From NCBI GenBank assembly GCA_905215775.1, contig CAJMRM010000044.1, positions 1 through 25,814 on the forward strand: a stretch of 25,814 nucleotides of DNA. The letters run 5' to 3'. The stretch comes from an uncultured bacterium (GTDB lineage: Bacteria > Bacillota > Clostridia > Lachnospirales > Lachnospiraceae). The translations under genes and the position numbers were made by a program. The notes beneath the pieces are model-generated. The model was not told the origin of the DNA, made no database searches, and saw only the letters and a program-made list of their open reading frames with translations. Below are positions 1 through 7,096 of the stretch, piece after piece. The number at the start of each line of letters is the position of its first letter. Positions within the stretch are counted from its first letter, which is position 1.

Positions 1-60
1 GTCGTTTACAAAAGACTTAACTTTATCAATGGAGTTCAAAGAAATTTTAACGGTTTTCAT
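1..60 (-). CDS. HPr-like phosphocarrier-family protein, N-terminal fragment
   Basis: Reading the minus strand from the ATG at 60-58 gives an open frame of 20 codons that leaves the window at base 1, starting MKTVKISLNSIDKVKSFVND. A strong ribosome binding site (GGGAGG on the minus strand, 8 bases before the ATG) supports the start. The residues resemble the first strand and helix of the HPr-like proteins common in Lachnospiraceae. Classical HPr has its phosphorylated histidine within the first 16 or so residues in a LHARPA-type motif; here that place reads IDKVKSFV, with no histidine. If it belongs to the family, it would be a regulatory or degenerate HPr rather than a PTS phosphate carrier. 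The gene is divergent from mtaB. The assignment rests on 20 residues and on memory of the family, so it is moderate. Confidence 0.6.
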   Translation of the reverse strand, partial: MKTVKISLNSIDKVKSFVND

Positions 61-79
61 GTTAAAGTCCTCCCAATTC

Positions 80-85
80 ATTATA
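80..85 (-). promoter_or_regulatory. Candidate -10 box for the HPr-like gene
   Basis: On the minus strand a perfect TATAAT lies 20 bases before the ATG at 60, in an AT-rich stretch. No good -35 box is visible at 16-18 bases; the nearest candidate is TGAATA at 110-105, 19 bases away. The rest of 61-196 carries the ribosome binding sites of the two divergent genes and no clear plus-strand promoter. Confidence 0.3.
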
Positions 86-196
86 TAAATAAATTCCGTT
101 CTTATATTCATACTAAATGGACATCCAGCAAAAGTCAAGAGTCAGATTGCATGAAAATCGGGAATGCATGAATGAATTTAGACAGGAGAGAAGAAA

Positions 197-1519
197 ATGA
201 GAAAAGCTGCACTCCATAACCTGGGCTGCAAGGTCAATTCCTATGAAACAGAGGCCATGCAGCAGCTTTTAGAGGCTGCCGGCTATCAGATCGTGGACTT
301 TGAAGAAAAGGCTGACGTTTATATCATCAATACCTGCTCCGTCACCAACGTGGCGGATAAAAAATCCCGCCAGATGCTCCACCGGGCCAAGGCGAAAAAT
401 CCGGAGGCCCTTGTGGTGGCCGCAGGCTGCTACGCCCAGGCAGCCGGAGAAAAGCTCCTGGAGGATACGGCCATCGATCTGGTCATCGGAAACAATAAGA
501 AGGCGGAGCTGGTGCAGCTCCTGGAGGAACGGCTGGCCGGACGGGAGCCCCAGGACGCGGTTATCGACATTTCCGCGGCCCAGGAATACGAGGCGCTCCA
601 CATCGAACGCCAGGCAGACCATACCAGGGCCTTTATCAAGGTACAGGACGGCTGCAACCAGTTCTGCAGCTACTGCATCATTCCCTACACCCGGGGACGG
701 GTCAGGAGCCGCCGGCCGGAGGATGTGGAGAAGGAGGTCAGGACCCTGGCGGAAAAGGGCTACCAGGAGATCGTTTTAACGGGCATCCATTTAAGCTCCT
801 ACGGCACAGATCTGAAGGAGGAGCACCAGGATCTCCTGGAGCTGACAAAACGCCTCCACCGGATCCCGGGCGTGAAACGGATCCGGTTCGGTTCCCTGGA
901 GCCCAGGCTGATCACCGAGAAGTTTGTACAGGAGCTCTCGTCCATGGAAAAGATCTGCCCTCATTTCCACTTATCCCTCCAGAGCGGCTGTGACGCCACC
1001 TTAAAGCGTATGAACCGCCATTATACCTGTGAAGACTATCTGTACCGGTGCGGACTGTTAAGGAAATATTTCAGGAATCCGGCCATCACCACCGACGTGA
1101 TCGTGGGCTTCCCGGGAGAGACCGACGAGGAATTTGCGGAGACAAAGAAATTCCTGGAAACCGTCCATTTCTATGAGATGCATGTGTTCAAATATTCGAG
1201 ACGGGCGGGGACCCGGGCGGACCGGATGCCGGACCAGGTGCCGGAGCCGGTGAAGACGAAGCGGAGCGCAGAGTTTTTGGCCCTGGAAAAGGAGATGTCA
1301 AAGGCATACCGGGCCTCCTTCCTGGGAAAAGAGACTGAGGTCCTTCTGGAGGAGCCTGTGGAGATCGGCGGGGTCCGGTATATGGTAGGCCACACAAAGG
1401 AATATGTGAAGGCCGCTGTTCCGGAAACTGGCAAAAAAAACTGCTTTGTCCGGGGAGTGTTAAAAGAATTCCTGACAGATGAGATCATTTATCTTGCAGA
1501 AAATCCGGATTTGGGGTAA
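197..1519 (+). CDS. mtaB: tRNA (N6-threonylcarbamoyladenosine(37)-C2)-methylthiotransferase MtaB
   Basis: A radical SAM methylthiotransferase that converts t6A to ms2t6A at position 37, next to the anticodon of ANN-decoding tRNAs. The 440-residue protein has the family layout. An N-terminal UPF0004 domain carries three cluster cysteines (C11 in NLGCKVNSYE, C47 in NTCSVTN, C78 in AAGCYAQ). The radical SAM cluster follows as CNQFCSYC (C153, C157, C160), then GRVRSR, and a TRAM-like RNA-binding C-terminus from about residue 375. The VNSYETE and CSVTNVADKKSRQ context fits MtaB rather than MiaB or RimO. The ATG follows AGGAG with 8 bases of spacing. It is divergent from the HPr-like gene; the promoter of the next operon appears to overlap its stop codon. 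Confidence 0.94.
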   Translation: MRKAALHNLGCKVNSYETEAMQQLLEAAGYQIVDFEEKADVYIINTCSVTNVADKKSRQMLHRAKAKNPEALVVAAGCYAQAAGEKLLEDTAIDLVIGNNKKAELVQLLEERLAGREPQDAVIDISAAQEYEALHIERQADHTRAFIKVQDGCNQFCSYCIIPYTRGRVRSRRPEDVEKEVRTLAEKGYQEIVLTGIHLSSYGTDLKEEHQDLLELTKRLHRIPGVKRIRFGSLEPRLITEKFVQELSSMEKICPHFHLSLQSGCDATLKRMNRHYTCEDYLYRCGLLRKYFRNPAITTDVIVGFPGETDEEFAETKKFLETVHFYEMHVFKYSRRAGTRADRMPDQVPEPVKTKRSAEFLALEKEMSKAYRASFLGKETEVLLEEPVEIGGVRYMVGHTKEYVKAAVPETGKKNCFVRGVLKEFLTDEIIYLAENPDLG

Positions 1520-1522
1520 AAT
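1494..1522 (+). promoter_or_regulatory. Candidate sigma-A promoter of the ireB operon
   Basis: TTGCAG (1494-1499), a 17-base spacer and TAAAAT (1517-1522) form a sigma-A-like promoter; the -10 box contains the mtaB stop codon TAA (1517-1519). The predicted start near 1529 gives a leader of about 27 bases before ireB. The candidate pepF promoter has the same two hexamers and spacing. Confidence 0.5.
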
Positions 1523-1555
1523 AAGGAATAGCAACTAAAGGACGTGAGGACATTT

Positions 1556-1819
1556 ATGGGCGATATCAGCAATACACAGTATTTCAGAGCAGTACAGGAA
1601 GAGAAAAAGATGGAGGTCAGCCAGGTCCTTCGGGAGGTTTACGTGGCCCTGACCGAAAAGGGATATAACCCCATCAACCAGATCGTAGGCTATATCATGT
1701 CTGGGGATCCGACGTATATCACCAGCCATAAAAGCGCCAGAAGCCTGATCATGAAGGTGGAGCGGGACGAGATCTTAGAGGAACTGATGGAAAACTACAT
1801 CGACACAAGACTGAAATAG
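1556..1819 (+). CDS. IreB family regulatory phosphoprotein (UPF0297)
   Basis: A small 87-residue protein of the IreB/YrzL (UPF0297, formerly DUF965) family. In Enterococcus faecalis IreB is phosphorylated by the PASTA kinase IreK and negatively regulates cephalosporin resistance. The conserved core is visible: VLREVYVALTEKGYNPINQIVGY and SGDPTYITSHKSARSLIMK each fall in this frame (shown here in parts: EKGYNPINQIVGY and GDPTYITSHKSAR). The ATG at 1556 is chosen over an in-frame GTG at 1544 because GTGAGGA ends 5 bases before the ATG and the GTG would lie inside it. S5 and T7 are candidate phosphosites by analogy with IreB, which is inference. It starts the conserved ireB-ruvX-DUF1292 group. 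Confidence 0.9.
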   Translation: MGDISNTQYFRAVQEEKKMEVSQVLREVYVALTEKGYNPINQIVGYIMSGDPTYITSHKSARSLIMKVERDEILEELMENYIDTRLK

Positions 1820-1909
1820 ACAAAATGGCGGAGACCAGAAAAGAACCATAGGGGGAAAGCGGCAGAACAGTTGGGGGATATGAGGCCAGCTGATTTTGTC
1901 GTGGAAAAA

Positions 1910-2344
1910 ATGAGGATACTTGGACTTGATTTTGGATCCAGGACCGTGGGAGTGGCCGTAAGCGACGAGCTTCTTTTAACGGCCCAGGGGCTGGAGACCA
2001 TCGAACGGAAAGATGAGAATAAGCTGAGAAAGACCTGCGCCAGGATCGAGGAGATCATAAAGGAATACGGCGTAGAGGAGATCGTGCTGGGACTCCCGAA
2101 AAATATGAACAATACCGAGGGAGACCGGGTGGAAAAAACAAAGGAATTCAAGGAAATGCTGGAACGCCGGACCGGGCTTCCGGTGGTACTATGGGACGAG
2201 CGCCTCACGACAGTTGCTGCAGAAAAGGTCCTGATGGAATCCGGGGTGCGGAGGGAGAACAGGAAAGCCGTTATCGATAAGGTGGCTGCGTGCCTGATCC
2301 TGCAGGGCTACCTGGATCGCCACGGACGGACCGTTACGAAATAG
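1910..2344 (+). CDS. ruvX: Putative pre-16S rRNA nuclease / Holliday junction resolvase RuvX (YqgF)
   Basis: An RNase H-like fold nuclease of the YqgF/RuvX family, linked to 5'-end maturation of 16S rRNA and to Holliday junction resolution. The N-terminus MRILGLDFGSRTVGVAVSD carries the first catalytic aspartate (D7); GLPKNMNNTEGDRV and LWDERLTTV follow, the latter with the later acidic residues. The start at 1910 gives 144 residues, near the usual family length, and aligns with the family's first strand. In-frame TTG (1871), ATG (1880) and GTG (1901) starts would add up to 13 residues, and the ATG at 1880 has GGGGG just before it. The ribosome binding site at 1910 is weak, so the start is the uncertain part. 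It lies between ireB and the DUF1292 gene, as in B. subtilis (yrzL-yrrK-yrzB). Confidence 0.9.
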   Translation: MRILGLDFGSRTVGVAVSDELLLTAQGLETIERKDENKLRKTCARIEEIIKEYGVEEIVLGLPKNMNNTEGDRVEKTKEFKEMLERRTGLPVVLWDERLTTVAAEKVLMESGVRRENRKAVIDKVAACLILQGYLDRHGRTVTK

Positions 2345-2354
2345 GAGAGAAAAA

Positions 2355-2627
2355 ATGGAAGAAAGAAAGATCACGCTGGTGGACGACGAGCAGACCCTGG
2401 AGTTTTATGTGCTGGAGGAGACAAGATTAAACGGGGCAGACTATCTGCTGGTGACAGACGCCGAGGATGAGGAGGAAGAGGCCGACTGCTATATCTTAAA
2501 GGATATGTCCGGGGAGGGAGAGGCCGACGCTCTTTATGAATTTGTGGAGGATGAAGCGGAGTTAGAGGGCCTTATGAAGATCTTCGAGGAGCTTCTGGAC
2601 GACGTGGACATTGAGACAAAGGAATAG
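2355..2627 (+). CDS. DUF1292 family protein (UPF0473, YrzB-like)
   Basis: A 90-residue, very acidic protein with the typical DUF1292 pattern: ITLVDDEQTLEFYVLEE at the start, then DYLLVTDAEDEEEEADCYIL and a C-terminal helix (LEGLMKIFEELLDD). The biochemical role of the family is unknown. It is a recognised partner of ireB and ruvX by gene order across Firmicutes, and here it begins 10 bases after ruvX, behind AGGAGAG. Confidence 0.88.
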   Translation: MEERKITLVDDEQTLEFYVLEETRLNGADYLLVTDAEDEEEEADCYILKDMSGEGEADALYEFVEDEAELEGLMKIFEELLDDVDIETKE

Positions 2628-2638
2628 GAAGTTATTTC

Positions 2639-3106
2639 ATGAACGAAGAAAAGGTAAAGGATCTTTTGCGGGAAAAGGGGCTTAAGGTTACCAGCCAGCG
2701 GCTCATGGTCTTAAATATCCTGAGCGCCCACGGGGACGAGCACCTGACGGTGGAGGAGATCTATGACCTGGCAAAAGAGGAAAGCCCGGAGATCGGGCTT
2801 GCAACCATATACAGGACCGTACAGGTCCTTCTGGAACTGCATGTGATCGAAAAGGTCACCTTTGACGACGGTTTCGCCCGGTATGAGCTGAACGGAGAAG
2901 AGACGGGATCGGGCCACCGCCATCACCATGCCATCTGTACCCAGTGCGGGAAGGTGTATTCCCTGGAGACAGATCTTCTGGACACTTTGGAAAAGCAGGT
3001 GTTCGAGAGTCTGGGCTTTGAGGTTACGGACCATGAGGTAAAGCTGTATGGCCTTTGCAGCGCGTGCAGAAGAAAAGCGCAGAACGCAATGGAGGTTAAA
3101 ACTTGA
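2639..3106 (+). CDS. Fur family metal-dependent transcriptional repressor
   Basis: A 155-residue Fur-superfamily regulator. The N-terminal winged helix carries VTSQRLMVLNIL and the recognition helix region EIGLATIYRTVQVL (about 51-64). The dimerisation half has the metal-binding cluster GHRHHHAICTQCG (H93, H95-97, C100, C103), H132 in VTDHEVKLYGLC, and the second zinc cysteine pair C140 and C143. DHEVKLYGLCSAC resembles ferric Fur more than Zur. Fur and PerR are hard to tell apart without alignment of the PerR metal-site aspartate, so no symbol is given. It lies 11 bases after the DUF1292 gene and overlaps the start codon of rnj by 4 bases, so the two are probably co-translated. Confidence 0.88.
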   Translation: MNEEKVKDLLREKGLKVTSQRLMVLNILSAHGDEHLTVEEIYDLAKEESPEIGLATIYRTVQVLLELHVIEKVTFDDGFARYELNGEETGSGHRHHHAICTQCGKVYSLETDLLDTLEKQVFESLGFEVTDHEVKLYGLCSACRRKAQNAMEVKT

Positions 3107-4779
3107 AGAACGCAAACAAAGACAATAAGAACTGCAAAGTAAAGATCATCCCCCTGGGAGGTCTGGAGCAGATCGGAATGAACATGACTGCCATCGAATA
3201 TGAGGACAGCATCATCGTCATGGACTGCGGCCTGGCTTTCCCCAGCGATGATATGCTGGGCATTGACCTGGTGATCCCGGACGTGACGTATCTGACGGAC
3301 AATATTGACAAAGTAAAGGGCTTTGTGATCACCCATGGACACGAGGACCATATCGGAGCCATCCCCTATGTGCTCAAAATGGTCAACGCTCCGGTCTACG
3401 GGACAAAACTGACCATCGGGCTCATTGACCATAAATTAAAAGAACACAATATGCTGAAAAATGTGAAGCGCAAGGTGGTAAAGCACGGCCAGTCCGTGAA
3501 CCTGGGCTGCTTCCGTGTGGAATTCATCAAGATGAACCACAGCATCGAGGACGCCGCAGCCCTGGCAGTATTTACGCCGGCGGGAATCCTTTTAAATACC
3601 GGAGACTTTAAGATCGACTATACGCCTGTATTTGGAGACGTGACGGATCTCCAGAGGCTGGCGGAGCTGGGAAAAAAGGGTGTTTTAGCCCTTATGTGCG
3701 ATTCCACCAACGCCATCAGGAAGGGCTTCACCATGTCCGAGCGGACCGTGGGAAAGACCTTTGACGCGATCTTTGCAGAGCACACCCAGAACCGGATCAT
3801 CGTGGCGACTTTTGCCTCCAACGTGGACCGGGTGCAGCAGGTCATCAACTCAGCCTGCAAGTATGGAAGAAAGGTGGTCATCGAGGGCCGCAGCATGGTG
3901 AACGTCATCGGAACGGCCCAGGAGCTGGGATACATCAACATCCCCGACGGCACGCTCATCGATATCGAGCAGTTAAAGAATTATAAGGAAGAGGACACGG
4001 TGCTCATCACCACAGGAAGCCAGGGAGAGTCCATGGCGGCCTTATCCAGAATGGCCTCCTCCCTGCACCGGAAGGTGTCCATCACACCGAGAGACGTGGT
4101 GATCTTAAGCTCCACGCCCATTCCGGGAAATGAAAAGGCAGTGGCAAGGGTCATCAACGAGCTTTCCATGAAGGGCGCAAAGGTGATCTCCCAGGATACC
4201 CATGTATCGGGCCATGCCTGCCAGGAGGAGATCAAGCTGATCTATTCCCTGGTGCATCCCAAATATGCCATCCCCATCCACGGTGAATTCCGTCATAGGA
4301 TGGCCCAGAAGGAGCTGGCGGAATCCCTGGGGATCCCCAAGGAAAATATCATGATGCTCCATACGGGCGATGTGCTGGAGATCGGCGAGGAGAGCGCCCA
4401 GGTCATCGACCACGTCCAGTCCGGCGGCGTCTTAGTGGACGGCCTTGGAGTGGGCGATGTGGGAAACATCGTTTTAAGAGACCGCCAGAACCTGGCCCAG
4501 AACGGGATCATTATCGTAGTGCTGACCCTGGAGAAATACTCCAACCAGCTGCTTTCCGGACCGGATATCGTGTCCAGGGGCTTCGTCTATGTGCGGGAGT
4601 CTGAGGATCTGATGGAGGAGGCCCAGGCCATTGTGGACCATGCAGTGGCCGACTGTCTGGAGCGCCACGTTTCCGACTGGGGCAAGATCAAGAACATCAT
4701 CCGCGACAGCTTAAGCGATTTCTTATGGAAGCGGATCAAGAGGAACCCGATGATCCTTCCGATCATCATGGAAGTATAA
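3103..4779 (+). CDS. rnj: Ribonuclease J
   Basis: A metallo-beta-lactamase/beta-CASP ribonuclease with endonuclease and 5'-to-3' exonuclease activity in mRNA turnover and rRNA maturation. It has 558 residues, the usual length. The metal-binding motif HGHEDH sits at H78-H83, followed by H146 (MNHSIED) and D168 (NTGDFK). The beta-CASP section includes GRSMVN, STPIPGNE and HVSGHA, and IPIHGEFRH contains the late metal-ligand histidine. The start is TTG at 3103, set by GGAGG at 3091-3095 (7-base spacing); it overlaps the fur stop as TTGA. Downstream is a small hairpin and then the MltG-like gene. Whether it corresponds to RNase J1 or J2 cannot be decided from one copy. Confidence 0.95.
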   Translation: MKNANKDNKNCKVKIIPLGGLEQIGMNMTAIEYEDSIIVMDCGLAFPSDDMLGIDLVIPDVTYLTDNIDKVKGFVITHGHEDHIGAIPYVLKMVNAPVYGTKLTIGLIDHKLKEHNMLKNVKRKVVKHGQSVNLGCFRVEFIKMNHSIEDAAALAVFTPAGILLNTGDFKIDYTPVFGDVTDLQRLAELGKKGVLALMCDSTNAIRKGFTMSERTVGKTFDAIFAEHTQNRIIVATFASNVDRVQQVINSACKYGRKVVIEGRSMVNVIGTAQELGYINIPDGTLIDIEQLKNYKEEDTVLITTGSQGESMAALSRMASSLHRKVSITPRDVVILSSTPIPGNEKAVARVINELSMKGAKVISQDTHVSGHACQEEIKLIYSLVHPKYAIPIHGEFRHRMAQKELAESLGIPKENIMMLHTGDVLEIGEESAQVIDHVQSGGVLVDGLGVGDVGNIVLRDRQNLAQNGIIIVVLTLEKYSNQLLSGPDIVSRGFVYVRESEDLMEEAQAIVDHAVADCLERHVSDWGKIKNIIRDSLSDFLWKRIKRNPMILPIIMEV

Positions 4780-4786
4780 CAGCGAT

Positions 4787-4800
4787 CGTCCGAAAGGACG
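4787..4800 (+). other. Small GAAA-tetraloop hairpin between rnj and the MltG-like gene
   Basis: CGTCC (4787-4791), loop GAAA and GGACG (4796-4800) form a 5-bp GNRA-type hairpin in the 36-base gap. There is no T run, so it is not a terminator. It could be a stability or processing element in the operon mRNA. Confidence 0.4.
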
Positions 4801-4815
4801 GGACAAAGGAGCCGT

Positions 4816-5202
4816 ATGAGCAAACTGACAAAGGAAATCAATAAGATCAGCCTGGCTGTCATCGGCATTTCCGGCCGTCTTGTATTTTACGCCCTGGTGC
4901 TGGTGCTTCTGGTGCTGGGGGTCAGAAAAACGTATGAATTCGGCCACGACATCTTTTACGCCCCGGGAATGGAAGCGCTTCCGGGGACGGAAAAGACTGT
5001 AACCCTGGACGGTACGGAGTCGGTGGCGGACGTGGGAAAGCTCCTGGAGGATGCCGGTCTGATCCGGGATCATGTGGCCTTTACCATCCAGGCCAAATGC
5101 TATGATTATGAGGTGAAAAAGGGAAGCTTTTCCCTGAACACATCCCAGAGCTCCAAGGAGATCATCAATACATTAGACGAGGAGACGAAAAAGGAGCAAT
5201 GA
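4816..5202 (+). CDS. MltG/YceG-like membrane protein lacking the catalytic domain
   Basis: A 128-residue protein with one N-terminal membrane segment (about 20-36) and one extracellular domain. The pattern TVTLDGTESVADVGKLLEDAGLI, then FTIQAKCYDYEVKKGSF and an SSKEIINTL end (given here in parts) matches the LysM-like N-terminal subdomain of MltG, the endolytic murein transglycosylase that terminates glycan strands. Full MltG has 330 or more residues with a catalytic glutamate in the following YceG domain; nothing of that domain follows here, and the frame ends cleanly with TGA overlapping the trmR start as ATGA. The position matches B. subtilis yrrL (mltG), just before yrrM, so this is probably the syntenic relic or a specialised short form. 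A role as a peptidoglycan-binding or regulatory membrane protein is inference. Confidence 0.7.
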   Translation: MSKLTKEINKISLAVIGISGRLVFYALVLVLLVLGVRKTYEFGHDIFYAPGMEALPGTEKTVTLDGTESVADVGKLLEDAGLIRDHVAFTIQAKCYDYEVKKGSFSLNTSQSSKEIINTLDEETKKEQ

Positions 5203-5855
5203 TCACCGATAACAGGATCAGCGATTATATCAATTCCCTGGATTCCGGAGACGGGGAGCTGTACGATGGGATCGCCAGGGAGGCGGTCCGGTCCGGAGTG
5301 CCCATCGTCCGGCGGGAGACGGCGGCTCTTATAAAGACCATGGTAGCCTTAAAGAGGCCGGAGCGGATTCTGGAGGTGGGAACGGCTGTGGGCTATTCGG
5401 CCCTTCTGATGGCCGGGGCCATGCCGGAAAACGCCCATATCACCACCATAGAAAAATATGAAAAGCGCATCCCCATTGCCCGGGAAAATTTTAAAAAGGC
5501 GGGGATGGAGGAAAAGATCACGCTGCTGGAGGGGGACGCGGGAGAGATCCTGGGATCCCTTTCCGGCTCCTTTGATTTTATCTTCATGGATGCGGCCAAG
5601 GGCCAGTACGTCCACTGGCTGCCGGACGCCTTAAGGCTTCTGGCCCCCGGCGGACTTTTAATGTCCGACAATGTGCTCCAGGATGGGACCATTGTGGAGT
5701 CCAGGTACGCGGTGGAGCGCCGGGACCGGACCATCCATGTCCGGATGCGGGAATACCTTTATACCTTAAAACATATGAAAAATCTGGAGACCGCCATCCT
5801 CCCCATCGGGGACGGGGTGGCCCTAAGCGTCCTGAAAGAAAGGGAAGACTCATGA
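5199..5855 (+). CDS. trmR: tRNA 5-hydroxyuridine methyltransferase TrmR-like (class I O-methyltransferase)
   Basis: A 218-residue SAM-dependent O-methyltransferase of the COMT-like group. Motif I is ILEVGTAVGYSALLMA (57-72), an acidic E85 follows in TTIEKYE, and the metal and catalytic region FIFMDAAKGQY has D131 and K134, with SDNV at 156-159 (D157, N158). In B. subtilis the equivalent YrrM (TrmR) methylates 5-hydroxyuridine to 5-methoxyuridine at tRNA position 34, using ho5U made with the help of the U32 proteins YrrN/YrrO (TrhP). The next gene here is exactly such a U32 protein, which favours TrmR over a catechol-type methyltransferase. It overlaps both neighbours by 4 bases (ATGA), so translation is probably coupled. 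The function is inferred from family and context. Confidence 0.82.
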   Translation: MITDNRISDYINSLDSGDGELYDGIAREAVRSGVPIVRRETAALIKTMVALKRPERILEVGTAVGYSALLMAGAMPENAHITTIEKYEKRIPIARENFKKAGMEEKITLLEGDAGEILGSLSGSFDFIFMDAAKGQYVHWLPDALRLLAPGGLLMSDNVLQDGTIVESRYAVERRDRTIHVRMREYLYTLKHMKNLETAILPIGDGVALSVLKEREDS

Positions 5856-7078
5856 GAAAGACTGAGCTTTTGATCCCGGCGGGAAGCCTGGATGTGTTAA
5901 AGACTGCTGTGATCTATGGAGCCGACGCCGTTTATCTTGGAGGCGAGGCCTTTGGGCTCCGGGCGAAGGCTAAAAATTTTACAAATGAAGAGATCCGGGA
6001 AGGGATCGCCTTTGCCCATGAGCGGGGCGTGAAGGTGTACATCACAGCCAATATCTTCGCCCATAATGACGATCTTCCGGGAGTGGAGGAATATTTTAAG
6101 GAGCTGGGGGAGATCGGCCCGGACGCTCTGATCATTTCCGATCCAGGCGTGTTTATGACCGCAAAGCGGATCCTGCCGGAGATGGAGATCCACATCAGCA
6201 CCCAGGCCAATAATACCAACTACGGGACCTACCAGTTCTGGTACGGGCTGGGAGCGAAGCGTGTGGTGTCGGCCAGGGAGCTTTCCCTAAAGGAGATCCG
6301 GGAGATCCGGGACCATATCCCCGAGGATATGGAGATCGAAAGCTTTATCCACGGGGCCATGTGTATCTCCTATTCTGGAAGGTGCCTTTTAAGCAACTAT
6401 TTTACAGGCCGGGACGCCAACCAGGGAGCCTGTACCCATCCTTGCCGGTGGAAGTATTCGGTGGTGGAGGAGACCCGGCCCGGCGAATACATGCCGGTCT
6501 ATGAAAACGACAGGGGAACCTTTATTTTTAACTCCAAGGATCTCTGTATGATCGAGCACGTTCCGGAGATGATCGAAGCCGGCATTGACAGCTTTAAGAT
6601 CGAAGGGCGCATGAAAACGGCCCTGTATGTGGCCACAGTGGCCAGGACCTACCGGAAGGCCATCGACGATTATCTGGAAAGCCCGGAGAAATACCGGGAA
6701 AACCTGGAGTGGTACCGGGAGGAGATCGGAAAATGCACCTACCGGGAATTCACCACTGGCTTTTATTTTGGAAAGCCTGGAAGCGACACCCAGATCTATG
6801 ACAGCAGCACCTATGTGAAAAACTATACCTATCTGGGGACCGTGGAGGAAAAGGACAGCCGCGGCTTTGGGCGGATCGAGCAGAAGAACAAGTTTTCCGT
6901 GGGAGAGACCATTGAGATCATGAAGCCCGACGGCCGGAACGTGGAGGTGACGGTGAAGGGGATCTTCCGGGAAGACGGGGAAAGCCAGGAAAGCGCTCCC
7001 CATCCGCAGCAAGTGCTCTTCATCGACCTGGACGGCCAGGCAGAGCCGTATGATATCTTAAGAAAAAGAGAAGACTAA
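5852..7078 (+). CDS. trhP: U32 family protein, TrhP-like tRNA hydroxylation factor
   Basis: A 408-residue peptidase-U32 family protein. The N-terminal TIM-barrel half starts ELLIPAGSLDVLKTAV and contains GADAVYLGG. The U32 signature region holds four cysteines in CISYSGRC (C171, C178) and GACTHPCRW (C194, C198), a likely Fe-S site; ESFIHGAMC precedes them. The segment SFKIEGRMKTALYVA and a C-terminal beta-barrel (from about 320) complete the fold. E. coli TrhP (YegQ) and B. subtilis TrhP1/TrhP2 are needed for prephenate-dependent 5-hydroxylation of tRNA U34. Being translationally coupled to trmR supports that role over proteolysis. Only one copy is present, corresponding to YrrO by length and cysteine motif; a YrrN-like short paralogue is not seen here. 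Confidence 0.85.
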   Translation: MRKTELLIPAGSLDVLKTAVIYGADAVYLGGEAFGLRAKAKNFTNEEIREGIAFAHERGVKVYITANIFAHNDDLPGVEEYFKELGEIGPDALIISDPGVFMTAKRILPEMEIHISTQANNTNYGTYQFWYGLGAKRVVSARELSLKEIREIRDHIPEDMEIESFIHGAMCISYSGRCLLSNYFTGRDANQGACTHPCRWKYSVVEETRPGEYMPVYENDRGTFIFNSKDLCMIEHVPEMIEAGIDSFKIEGRMKTALYVATVARTYRKAIDDYLESPEKYRENLEWYREEIGKCTYREFTTGFYFGKPGSDTQIYDSSTYVKNYTYLGTVEEKDSRGFGRIEQKNKFSVGETIEIMKPDGRNVEVTVKGIFREDGESQESAPHPQQVLFIDLDGQAEPYDILRKRED

Positions 7079-7096
7079 GGGGAAAGGAGCGGGGCC

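Noticed and set aside
141..180. Plus-strand promoter for mtaB using TTGCAT at 147-152
   Set aside because: No acceptable -10 box is found at 16-18 bases; the repeated GCATGA there is probably chance.
6389..7012. 207-codon minus-strand frame opposite trhP
   Set aside because: A shadow of a well-supported U32 gene; no start signal or family resemblance.
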